Origin: an uncultured Micavibrio sp.
Lineage (GTDB): Bacteria > Pseudomonadota > Alphaproteobacteria > Micavibrionales > UBA1664
Length of the DNA stretch: 20,780 bases
NCBI GenBank assembly: GCA_937896295.1
Contig: CALBME010000145.1
Span: 1-20,780, forward strand
Direction: 5' to 3'
The position numbers and the translations under genes are program-made. The notes under the pieces were generated by a model. It was not told the origin of the DNA and did no database searches. It was given only the letters and a program-made list of their open reading frames with translations. Positions 1-6,697 of the stretch are shown piece after piece (positions within the stretch are counted from its first letter, which is position 1; each line of letters opens with the position of its first letter).

Positions 1-1
1 C

Positions 2-493
2 GGCATCAGCCGCGAGCGGGTGCGTCAGATCGAGGTGCGGGCGTTCGAGAAGCTGCAGAAGGCGATCATGGCGCTCGAGGCCGAGCAGGCGCAGAAGGCG
101 GTTGATGCCGTGCTTCCTGCCATGTCGATGGGCCTTCAGGCGCAGGCACAGACGCTCGAAGGCTGGCAGAATATTCTCGGCTCGCTCAGCCAGGCGCAAG
201 GCAGCGCCGAGCTCTTCGATGCGGATGGCGATGGCATTCCCGATAACCTCGAAGAGCAGGGCCAGAATGCGGTCGGCGCGATGTTCGGCGGGCAGGAAGC
301 CGCGCAGGCGATTGCCGGCCACGCGGCCCAGTTTGCCGGCCTTCCCGCGACCATGATGCAGCAGATGCTGCCGATGATCGCCTCCATGGTGCTCGGCGGG
401 CTCTTCAAGGGCGCGATGAGCAATGGCCTTGGCGGCATCCTTGGCCAGATGATGCAGGGCGGCAATCCCCACGCCCTCCAGCACGGTGGCTGA
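2..493 (+). CDS. RpoH-like sigma region 4.2 fused in frame to a DUF937 domain (5' partial)
   Basis: The frame is open from the window edge, so the 5' end is missing. The first ~20 residues (GISRERVRQIEVRAFEKLQK) are the helix-turn-helix end of an alphaproteobacterial heat-shock sigma factor (RpoH), the part that contacts the -35 element. From about residue 24 (LEAEQAQKAVDAVLPAMSMG) to the stop, the sequence instead resembles alphaproteobacterial DUF937 proteins: Gln/Ala/Met-rich helices, a DADGDGIPDN acidic stretch that could bind Ca2+, a 'MLPMIASMVLGGLFKG' hydrophobic helix and a Gly/Gln/Met-rich tail. DUF937 proteins normally have their own N-terminal helical segment, absent here. DUF937 has no established function. 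RpoH normally ends a few residues after region 4.2, so this looks like a gene join rather than a standard protein. The family matches are from memory of the motifs. The fusion itself is read directly. Confidence 0.6.
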   Translation, partial: GISRERVRQIEVRAFEKLQKAIMALEAEQAQKAVDAVLPAMSMGLQAQAQTLEGWQNILGSLSQAQGSAELFDADGDGIPDNLEEQGQNAVGAMFGGQEAAQAIAGHAAQFAGLPATMMQQMLPMIASMVLGGLFKGAMSNGLGGILGQMMQGGNPHALQHGG

Positions 494-1051
494 AAGATTG
501 TCCCATACCTTTTTGATATCGCTGCGCATGGTGGCGCCCGCAAAGGCGCGATTCAGGAAGGGACCCTCGCGTTCCGATGTATCGGAATACAGCATGGTAC
601 GGCCACGGCCTCCGGGACTGGAACAGCAGGCGAAAGAAATCGACATGACGAAATAAGCTTCCGGCCCACGAAACAGTTTTTCCGGCATGATCGACCAGAC
701 ATTCGGCTGAACCTGTTCAACCCTGCACTGCATCGCGACCATATAACTGGGATCATCGTGATACTCAGCACTGCCCGGTTCGACAGGCAGAGCAAAAACG
801 TAAAAACGTTTCAGTCCTTCATCGGTGTGCAGGTCAATGAAGGGCTTACCATTAGGCTGGCTGAGCTGTAGATACGGCACACCGTTTTTCTGGAGGATAA
901 AATATTCTGCAATTTGCGGCGCCAGCATCGCCCCCGGACGGATAGCGGCGGCTGCTCTCATATCGGCTTCTTCCACCGGCATGGTCATGGCTTCAAAATC
1001 AGGACTCAAAACCTGGGGTGTCACAGGTTTGTTATTACCAAAAATCGACAT
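494..1051 (-). CDS. Hypothetical protein, last gene of the DUF2946 cluster; 3' end unresolved
   Basis: The start is ATG at 1051-1049, preceded by a good ribosome-binding site (GAAGGA, about 7 nt upstream) and 17 nt after the stop of the repeat protein, so it is co-transcribed with it. The protein begins MSIFGNNKPVTPQV. It has mixed, non-repetitive composition with plausible secondary structure, including PYLQLSQPNGKPFIDLHTDE and a vicinal Cys pair in SISFACCSSPGGRGRT, and no signal peptide or membrane segment. I do not recognise the family. About 185 residues lie before position 494. No stop codon occurs there, and the frame stays open right to the window edge because it runs codon-on-codon antisense to the DUF937 reading frame. 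I therefore end it at 494, where the opposite gene stops, but the true C-terminus is unknown. It may have been lost at the same join that created the sigma/DUF937 fusion. Confidence 0.6.
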
Positions 1052-1068
1052 GTTTTTTCCTTCTCATT

Positions 1069-3813
1069 TTAAGCGGGTCGTACTGTACGTTGTTTCAGCC
1101 AGGCAGGTCCGGTTTTGACCGGTTGCGCCGTTCCGGTGTTGTGCGCCACAGCCTTTAAAGTGACGTCCATATCTGTTTTCATCTGCGTGCCAGGCACGCC
1201 GGCCTTGGCATCGTGCGCACAACCCGCGCCACAAACATGCCCAAACGGACCCTTAAGTCCCGACAGTTCAACGGGTGGCGATTGTGGGTTAGGTGGGATC
1301 TTGGTCATCTCTATCAGATCCCTGTCCCATGTCTCGCGCGTCTGCAGATCCGTCTTCTGGCGAACGTTTTCAAGTCGTTCCGTAATCTTCTGGTGCGCGA
1401 TGGTGTTGTCCACCTCTGCCGTCGTCAGTTGTGCAGCAGATGGCATGGACACGGCTTTAAAGGCGTCCTTGCAGCAATCCGGCACATCCACCGGGTCATT
1501 TCTTGGATCCGGCTGGCTGGGAACGGGATCCGCATTTTTTATCGTAGGCGCGGGCAGGCTTTCACCCGCCTGCGTGTCAACATTTTTTGCAGTGGCTGTT
1601 GATGCGGCCGGCTGCTCGGGAACAAACTGTGGGGATCCTTTCTGCACAGATATTTCAGCCACAATCGTGACAGGGAGATCGGTAACAGGCGCTGTGACCG
1701 TTTTATCCGCAGGCTTTAGGACAGTGGCTACAGCCGGCGACGATTCTGGCACGACATCGCCCGCCAGGGATGCCATGGCTTTAGCGGGGGCCTGCGCCTT
1801 ACCAGATATATCCGGCTTGCCATCTTTTTGAGAAGCAGCAATGTCCTGAATTTCCGATGGCTGCTGTGGGGTTTTTGTATCTTTGTTCGCAGATATCACA
1901 GGCTTCTGCGCTTCAGTGGAAGTTCTGGTTTTTACCCCTACGGTTTCCTGAGGGACAAACGATACATTTTCAGGGAAAGCAATTTTATCTGCCTTGGCAG
2001 GCTGGACCATGCCGGTGGTCAAGATTGGCTCATTTGCGGGTGCGGGCGCGACACGACGCACGATTGCGGGGGATGTTGTATGAACCGGTGAAACAGTTGC
2101 AACGGAGGTGTTTGTTGCCGACACGGACGTAACAACGGCGATGGAAGCCGCGCGCATGTATGGCATGCGCATTGCAGGCAAACCTAAAAAAACAGACCCG
2201 GAACGTATGGTTGAATGCGCCGCCATTCCGCGAGCAGACGGCATGACCTCCCGCATGGCCGGCGGTGCTGCGACAAGGCGCAGAGGTGTGCTTAATGCCA
2301 GCTTTGCGACGTTCAGCACGGCAGGTGCGATGGAGGTGCGGGTAAAATTCTGTATAAGGCGCGATACACCGGTCCCTTTCGGTGCGGGTGTTGGTTCTGT
2401 ACGCGCTGGCGTTTTTTCAGACTTGCGCACGGCATCGAACCGCAACGGTACCGACAAAATCAGGCGGGGCACGTTCAGAACTGCATGGACCGATGCGGTA
2501 CTTGCGAAGGCCGCGCGCATCATTGTCGCTATTTTTCCGGCTGGCGCTGTACGCGGAGCCGCATCTATGGATTTTGTCAGCACAGCTTGCGTTTTCTGTA
2601 TCTGCGATTGGGAACGAGTGGATAAGGATTTTGTCTGATTTGAAACAGGCACCGTCAGCGATAAGGGCGTTGACAGAACGATACGCGGCACGTTCAGCAC
2701 GGCCGGCTTGGCGGCGACGCGGGCAAATCCCGCGCGTATCGCAGCGGCAATCTTGCCAGAAGATTTTGTGGCGGGCGCAGTTTGTGCGAGGGTGGTTTTT
2801 GATGTGGTCGCGGGGACGACATCACCGCGGACAGGCGCAGCCAGTTTCAAGGGTGTTGCCAGAACGATACGCGGCACGTTTAGCACGGCCGGGACTTCCG
2901 CCACGCGGGCAAAGGATGCGCGCATGACCGGGCGGGTGGCGGGGGCCTGAGGTGCTGCAGGGACTCGGGCGACGACATCCGCGGATGGTATGACAGACTG
3001 CACCGGCGACGTCTTCATGACGACATCCTGTAACAACGGCAAAATTGCAGGCGGCAGGACAGGCGCAAGGCCCGCTGGACTGACCGCCACCATGGCGAAG
3101 GCGCGGGCAAAGACAGGCGGGAGGGCGGGAAGCGCCCGTTCCATCAGCGCCGCAAAATCACGCGCCATCGACTGGATTTCGGCCTTTGTTTCCGGCGTTG
3201 CGGGCTGCGCGCGCAGTTCGACGATTTTTACAATCGTGGAGACAAGCTTCAGGATTTCCGGCGTCATGCCCCCTGATCTGATCTGTTCGATCACAGCCTT
3301 GATCGTGCCGGCATCCACCCCGGCATTCGCCATCAGCGTGGGAAGCGCCGTCATCATTTTGTCCAGCGCCTTAATATCCGCATCACGGTCAGATCCCATA
3401 TACATCAGAAGGTGCCGCTTGCGGCCGCTTTCGAAATAGGCGCGCAGGTCGGTCACGTTCACCGATGTCATGACCGTGCCATAAATCGTCGAGCGCTGAA
3501 TGACCTTTGAAAAATCCGTGCCCGAATCCCGGATACCGTCAAAGACGGCGATGTTGCACGGGTCGTATTCCGGCAGATCCGGCATGCGATCGTCGATGAC
3601 CAGGCGCATATACATATTGGTACTGGCACTCTGGCGGGCGAAGCGGTCGATACGCTCCTCCAGTTCGCCCATCAGGGCGGTGGTGCGCAGGCGTGCAGCC
3701 AGCGCATTGCGCATGTTTTCGCGGACATCATAAGCATGCCCTGTCCACTCGACGTCGAACGGGTTTCCCCGTTCGACCTGGCGGATAAGCGTGCGGACAT
3801 CGTCGGCAATCAT
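1069..3813 (-). CDS. 914-residue Ala/Pro/Val-rich protein with four imperfect PAVLNVPRI repeats
   Basis: The start is taken at ATG 3813-3811, because it forms a TGATG overlap with the stop of the upstream gene, the usual sign of translational coupling. An ATG 14 codons earlier (3855) is possible. There is no signal peptide. Residues ~1-235 look like a folded, largely helical domain with charged residues (for example RKRHLLMYMGSDRDADIKAL). Residues ~295-520 contain four imperfect ~30-residue repeats of the form RAxFARVAxxPAVLNVPRI, followed by VLxTPLxL, about 55-75 residues apart and joined by Ala/Thr/Lys/Pro linkers. Residues ~590-770 are Pro/Ala/Thr/Lys/Glu-rich and probably disordered. The last ~130 residues are charged and carry a Cys pair (DVPDCCKDAF) and a Cys/His patch (HVCGAGCAHD) that could hold a metal. 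I recognise no family. It lies between a small membrane protein and an unknown protein in one operon. A scaffold or surface/envelope role is only a guess. Confidence 0.85.
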   Translation of the reverse strand: MIADDVRTLIRQVERGNPFDVEWTGHAYDVRENMRNALAARLRTTALMGELEERIDRFARQSASTNMYMRLVIDDRMPDLPEYDPCNIAVFDGIRDSGTDFSKVIQRSTIYGTVMTSVNVTDLRAYFESGRKRHLLMYMGSDRDADIKALDKMMTALPTLMANAGVDAGTIKAVIEQIRSGGMTPEILKLVSTIVKIVELRAQPATPETKAEIQSMARDFAALMERALPALPPVFARAFAMVAVSPAGLAPVLPPAILPLLQDVVMKTSPVQSVIPSADVVARVPAAPQAPATRPVMRASFARVAEVPAVLNVPRIVLATPLKLAAPVRGDVVPATTSKTTLAQTAPATKSSGKIAAAIRAGFARVAAKPAVLNVPRIVLSTPLSLTVPVSNQTKSLSTRSQSQIQKTQAVLTKSIDAAPRTAPAGKIATMMRAAFASTASVHAVLNVPRLILSVPLRFDAVRKSEKTPARTEPTPAPKGTGVSRLIQNFTRTSIAPAVLNVAKLALSTPLRLVAAPPAMREVMPSARGMAAHSTIRSGSVFLGLPAMRMPYMRAASIAVVTSVSATNTSVATVSPVHTTSPAIVRRVAPAPANEPILTTGMVQPAKADKIAFPENVSFVPQETVGVKTRTSTEAQKPVISANKDTKTPQQPSEIQDIAASQKDGKPDISGKAQAPAKAMASLAGDVVPESSPAVATVLKPADKTVTAPVTDLPVTIVAEISVQKGSPQFVPEQPAASTATAKNVDTQAGESLPAPTIKNADPVPSQPDPRNDPVDVPDCCKDAFKAVSMPSAAQLTTAEVDNTIAHQKITERLENVRQKTDLQTRETWDRDLIEMTKIPPNPQSPPVELSGLKGPFGHVCGAGCAHDAKAGVPGTQMKTDMDVTLKAVAHNTGTAQPVKTGPAWLKQRTVRPA
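2266..2928 (-). repeat. Four imperfect intragenic repeats (~95 bp units)
   Basis: The four copies cover about 2830-2928, 2644-2742, 2428-2520 and 2266-2358 within the 914-residue gene. The most conserved protein stretch is PAVLNVPRI or PAVLNVAKL, then (V/A/I)L(A/S)(T/V)PL(K/S/R). On the plus strand it is visible as the recurring 'cggcacgttcagcacggc' or close variants. Copies 1 and 2 are most alike (FARVA...PAVLNVPRIVL). Copy 4 is the most diverged. Spacing between starts is about 62, 74 and 54 codons, so the units are not a strict tandem array. Confidence 0.85.
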
Positions 3814-4253
3814 CAGCGCGGCCTGGACGTGCAGATGTTGTCCAGCGCCTGCCATACCGACTGGCCGCTTCTGTGCGCCATTTCCAGATAGCTGGCCATG
3901 ACCTCGCTGTTATCGACGCCACGATTGGTCGCGGTGTTGATGACACCGGAGACAGCAAACCCGGCGACGGCCATGGCGAACATCTTGGCAGCCCGTACGC
4001 GCGGGGTTTCACCCCATACGAGGCAGCAAAGCTCCCTGGAGGGGCGGATACCGTAAACGGCAGCACCGGCAGCCCCGAGCAACGCAACACCACCCGCCAC
4101 CGCGGCCACGGTCTGGGCTGCTGCTGCGTTAAAGCCAATGCCGATTGCCGTTGCGGTGAATGCACCAAGACAGCCGATATGCGGCACGGCAATACCCAGG
4201 GCCACACCTGCGGCACCGCCAAAGGCGCGCGACAGTGAATCTTTCACTTTCAT
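3813..4253 (-). CDS. Small membrane protein, hypothetical (146 aa)
   Basis: It begins MKVKDSLSRAFGG. It has a long glycine/alanine-rich hydrophobic region (residues ~10-68, enough for two membrane segments, including GIAVPHIGCLGAFTATAIG) and a further hydrophobic helix near residues 88-109 (AKMFAMAVAGFAVSGVINTA). Between them is a short loop with a vicinal Cys pair, ELCCLVWGE. The last ~35 residues are polar and probably cytoplasmic or periplasmic. The stop overlaps the next gene's start (TGATG), so the two are almost certainly co-translated. It lies 40 nt downstream of the DUF2946 gene. The Gly/Cys-containing helices faintly recall small metal-transport membrane proteins such as the MerC/MerT type, but I see no diagnostic motif and do not assign that function. 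Confidence 0.75.
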   Translation of the reverse strand: MKVKDSLSRAFGGAAGVALGIAVPHIGCLGAFTATAIGIGFNAAAAQTVAAVAGGVALLGAAGAAVYGIRPSRELCCLVWGETPRVRAAKMFAMAVAGFAVSGVINTATNRGVDNSEVMASYLEMAHRSGQSVWQALDNICTSRPR

Positions 4254-4293
4254 GTAAATATCTTTCTTGTTTGAAATTCAGTCGGACAGAATT

Positions 4294-4662
4294 TCAGACA
4301 AGAGGCGGCGCGCGGGATCCGTACGGAAAGAAAACGTGAGGGGCATGGGATTGAACCGTGCCGATGACAGGCGGAAGCACAGGCGTGAAAGGCGCAAGCG
4401 CCAGTTGCCCCCCTGCGGCCAGACCACTCGCGTTGACGGAAAAGGCACATGTATCTTTTCCGGCCTTCGCGGCGGGGGAGGTCGAGGGATCGTGATCGCC
4501 CACGGCGACGGTCTTCTGCCCTTCCATGCCGGAGCAGATGACCATGGTGGTATTCACACCCGGCATGAAACCGACCGGGATAAGTGCACGCAGGACACAG
4601 GCGAAAATGGCCAGCATTAAGGCGTGCTGGCGCCATGTGTCTGTTGTGCGATTCATGATCAT
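4294..4662 (-). CDS. DUF2946 family small membrane-anchored protein
   Basis: This 122-residue protein opens with a short polar head and one hydrophobic helix (residues ~13-32, LMLAIFACVLRALIPVGFMP). The RALIPVGFMP stretch followed by an ICSGM-type Cys motif and a later DTCAFSV Cys is the pattern I associate with DUF2946. These are small inner-membrane proteins of unknown function often found near copper or other metal-handling genes. ATG at 4656 is an alternative start two codons in. This is the first gene of a four-gene minus-strand cluster. Its promoter is overlapped by a Zur-like palindrome about 50 bases upstream, so zinc-responsive expression is inferred. The family call rests on motif recall. 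Confidence 0.7.
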   Translation of the reverse strand: MIMNRTTDTWRQHALMLAIFACVLRALIPVGFMPGVNTTMVICSGMEGQKTVAVGDHDPSTSPAAKAGKDTCAFSVNASGLAAGGQLALAPFTPVLPPVIGTVQSHAPHVFFPYGSRAPPLV

Positions 4663-4707
4663 GAAACCCAGTGTATCCCATGTTTGCCCTTTCCGATCAA
4701 GACGTCA

Positions 4708-4736
4708 TGAATGTTATAACATAACACTTTTGTCAA
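4708..4736 (-). promoter_or_regulatory. Promoter of the DUF2946 cluster with a Zur-like operator
   Basis: On the minus strand a perfect TTGACA (-35, 4736-4731) is followed, 17 bases later, by a weak -10 (CATTCA, 4713-4708). The spacer is occupied by GTTATGTTATAACAT, whose core ATGTTATAACAT (4711-4722) is a perfect 12-bp palindrome. This resembles the ATGTTATA-type half-sites of proteobacterial Zur boxes. A repressor bound here would cover the promoter. The predicted transcript start is about 40 nt before the first gene. Confidence 0.55.
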
Positions 4737-4747
4737 GACAGAGCCGC

Positions 4748-4773
4748 GGAACTTCCCCCCTGTTTCATGCATT
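4748..4773 (+). promoter_or_regulatory. Candidate EcfG-type (general stress sigma) promoter
   Basis: GGAAC at 4748-4752, a 17-base spacer, then CATT at 4770-4773. The alphaproteobacterial EcfG consensus is GGAAC-N16/17-CGTT, so one of nine consensus bases differs. It lies 37 bases before the start of a stress-protein-like gene, with AAGGAG correctly placed as its ribosome-binding site. Confidence 0.45.
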
Positions 4774-4809
4774 GGGGAGATGTAACGATTTTTTTAAGGA
4801 GATTTAGCC

Positions 4810-5304
4810 ATGCCTAAAGTAGTCACATCGACCTTCAAAACCCGTCAGGCTGCTGAAGTGGCGCTTCAACGTCTTGAAAACCTTGGCATCAAGGATAGCC
4901 AGGTGTCGGTCATCGTATCGGAAAACACGCGCGACACGGCCTTCAACCTCAAGCGCGAAAACAAAAGCGACAAAGGCATCGCCTGGGGCGGCGTGGCCGG
5001 CGGCCTTGCCGGTGCTGTGCTTGCCTCCATCCTGACGGCCGGTGCCGTTGCCGTTCCGGCGGCTGGCATCGTCATTTCCGGTTGGCTGGTTTCCGGCGCG
5101 GCCGGTGCCGGTGCCGGTGCCCTCGCAGGCGGTGCGCTCGGCGGCCTGATCGGTACGGCCATTCCTGAATTCGAAGCCGAACTGTACGAGGGCGCCGTCC
5201 GTGACGGTTCTATCCTTCTGGCCGTCCGTGCCGAGGACAGCGAACAGGCCGACCGCATCAAGGCGATGCTGGAAAGCACCGATGCGCACGATATCGCCGC
5301 TTAA
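4810..5304 (+). CDS. YflT/GS17M-like stress protein with glycine-zipper segment
   Basis: A 164-residue protein, started by ATG with AAGGAG 8 nt upstream. Residues ~1-45 (MPKVVTSTFKTRQAAEVALQ, then RLENLGIKDSQVSVIVSEN) fit the ferredoxin-like fold of the YflT/general stress protein 17M group. Residues ~58-120 form a Gly/Ala-rich hydrophobic stretch (GGVAGGLAGAVLASILTAGA and GAGAGALAGGALGGLIGTAI), typical of glycine-zipper membrane segments. The C-terminus (SILLAVRAEDSEQADRIKAM) repeats the small alpha/beta pattern. Members are usually stress-induced but have no defined biochemical role. An EcfG-like promoter upstream agrees with stress control. The gene diverges from the DUF2946 cluster and ends in its own hairpin terminator. 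Confidence 0.75.
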   Translation: MPKVVTSTFKTRQAAEVALQRLENLGIKDSQVSVIVSENTRDTAFNLKRENKSDKGIAWGGVAGGLAGAVLASILTAGAVAVPAAGIVISGWLVSGAAGAGAGALAGGALGGLIGTAIPEFEAELYEGAVRDGSILLAVRAEDSEQADRIKAMLESTDAHDIAA

Positions 5305-5335
5305 TCATTGATTATTTTCCCGTTTGGGAAGATTG

Positions 5336-5364
5336 CGCCCGGCTTTTCGAAGGCCGGGCGTTTT
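5336..5364 (+). terminator. Intrinsic terminator of the stress-protein gene
   Basis: A perfect 8-bp stem CGCCCGGC/GCCGGGCG (5336-5343 and 5353-5360) with a 9-base loop, followed by TTTT. It separates this gene from the convergent receiver-domain gene, whose stop codon lies at 5364-5366. Confidence 0.85.
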
Positions 5365-6173
5365 CATGCGTTTTTTTCATCAAGGATCCGGCGCAGCTTG
5401 GCGGCCAGAACCTCGCGCCGATACGGCTTGCTGATGAATTCCTCACCCGTGCCCAGCTGGTACCGGGGAATGGCATTTTCCGTGTAGCCGGAGGCATAGA
5501 GCACTTTTATATCCGGCCGGTGGGGGCGTGCGGCCTCCATCAGTTCCGTGCCGCTGACTCCGCCCGACATGACCAGATCGGTAAAGACAAGATCGATCCG
5601 TCCCTGTTCCATCTGCAGCATGTCGAGTGCGATGCGGCCATTGCGTGCCTGCAATATTTTATATCCCAGCCGTTCCAGCATGGCCACAGCCAGTTCGCGT
5701 GCGTCATCGTCATCTTCCGCGACCAGAATGGTTTCGCGCCCTCCTGCCACGGATGGCACTGCGGCCGTGGCGTCACCCGGAACGACGTCCATCCGCGGCA
5801 GGTAAATGCGAAAGCAGGTGCCGTGGCCTATTTCGCTGTAAACATGAATATGTCCATGGCACTGCTTGATAAAGCCATAGGCCATCGACATGCCAAGTCC
5901 CGTGCCCTCGCCTTCGGCCTTGGTGGTGAAAAATGCATCAACGAATTCGCTTTGTGAGGCATGCGCATATCGACCGGGTCCATTGGCCATGAAATCGACT
6001 GCATCGAACTCCACGACGATTGGCGCATTTGAGAGATTATCCTTCTCGGCGCTAGAGCGGAGGCGTTCTTCGAAGTTTTGCGGCGGAGTTAATGTTCCGT
6101 ACAGAAACAGACTGGTCATCTGTGCCGGTGTTAGATCATTCCAATTCGAAAACGAAAACTTGTCACCTGCCAT
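5364..6173 (-). CDS. Histidine-kinase ATPase remnant fused to a response-regulator receiver domain
   Basis: A 269-residue protein with GGGGGA as ribosome-binding site 5 nt before the ATG. Residues ~80-126 (FFTTKAEGEGTGLGMSMAYG, then VYSEIGHGTCFRIYLP) are the C-terminal part of a HATPase_c domain (F box, G2 box and final strands). Residues ~147-265 are a complete receiver domain: acidic pair D154/D155, phospho-acceptor D199 (VFTDLVM), S228 (YASGY) and K249 (ISKPY). The sensor region, the HisKA phosphorylation helix and the N box are absent, and the DTGxGM (G1) motif expected before FFTTK is missing. The first ~75 residues show only a loose echo of the normal ATPase fold. It cannot be a normal kinase. 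It more likely acts as a phosphorylated response regulator or is a decaying hybrid kinase. It lies 20 nt downstream of the unknown secreted-type gene and is probably co-transcribed with it. Confidence 0.8.
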   Translation of the reverse strand: MAGDKFSFSNWNDLTPAQMTSLFLYGTLTPPQNFEERLRSSAEKDNLSNAPIVVEFDAVDFMANGPGRYAHASQSEFVDAFFTTKAEGEGTGLGMSMAYGFIKQCHGHIHVYSEIGHGTCFRIYLPRMDVVPGDATAAVPSVAGGRETILVAEDDDDARELAVAMLERLGYKILQARNGRIALDMLQMEQGRIDLVFTDLVMSGGVSGTELMEAARPHRPDIKVLYASGYTENAIPRYQLGTGEEFISKPYRREVLAAKLRRILDEKNA

Positions 6174-6193
6174 TATATCCCCCTAAGCAGCAA

Positions 6194-6697
6194 TTATTTG
6201 ATTTTATTCCAGTGTTCTCTAATTCGTTGCAGTGCTGAGATGTACTCCGCATGCGTTTCCTGCAAACCTGTGTTACCGCGCCCCGTTGCGACGCCGCACG
6301 CATCAACGCTGGCATATGTCGCAAGATATGGGTGTGAGCTGGGAAAGTTTTTTGGCGCGGGAAACTGTGTTTCGACGCCGAATAAATAACGACCGACTAC
6401 CGCGTTCATCAAGACCTGCCCATCTGACAGAAAAGCGGGCTTTTCTTCCACGAGGCAGCAGTCTGGATATTTTCCCCCGCGAGCTTTAATTTCGTCGGCC
6501 TTTTGAACCTCCGTCATTTCCGCGGCCCGGGAACCGAAGAGGTAGCCGTCAATTAGTTCTTTCTTGCTTAGGTAACGACCTTCTCGAAAACATATACCTG
6601 ATCCGGTAAGAAAAAAGGCGGACAGTGCACAAAAAACTACGGCGCCAATGATTATCTTGGCATATATCCTGCGGGGCGTTGATGTTAAGGCCGTCAT
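6194..6697 (-). CDS. Hypothetical membrane-anchored or secreted protein (167 aa)
   Basis: The start is taken at ATG 6697-6695 (MTALTSTPRRIYAKI), with GGTGGA about 10 nt upstream. A GTG six codons earlier (6715) lies in frame but has no better site. A basic head and one hydrophobic helix (residues ~12-34, IYAKIIIGAVVFCALSAFFL) look like an uncleaved signal anchor. The remaining ~130 residues would be periplasmic. They contain GYLFGSRAAEMTEVQKADEI, a vicinal Cys pair (YPDCCLVEEK), a conserved-looking AVVGRYLFGVE segment and a Cys near DACGVATG. I recognise no family. It precedes the receiver-domain gene by 20 nt and could supply a sensory input to it, but that is inference only. Confidence 0.65.
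   Translation of the reverse strand: MTALTSTPRRIYAKIIIGAVVFCALSAFFLTGSGICFREGRYLSKKELIDGYLFGSRAAEMTEVQKADEIKARGGKYPDCCLVEEKPAFLSDGQVLMNAVVGRYLFGVETQFPAPKNFPSSHPYLATYASVDACGVATGRGNTGLQETHAEYISALQRIREHWNKIK

Noticed and set aside
2266..2928. CRISPR-like spacing of repeats
   Set aside because: The repeats are in-frame protein-coding units, imperfect and with unequal spacing. No cas genes are present.
1115..3439. Several plus-strand frames opposite the repeat protein
   Set aside because: No ribosome-binding sites or domains. They exist because the minus-strand gene is Ala/Pro/Val-rich.
4250..4681. 143-codon minus frame overlapping the DUF2946 gene
   Set aside because: His/Arg/Cys-rich, with no family pattern. 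The other frame matches DUF2946 and has a hydrophobic helix.
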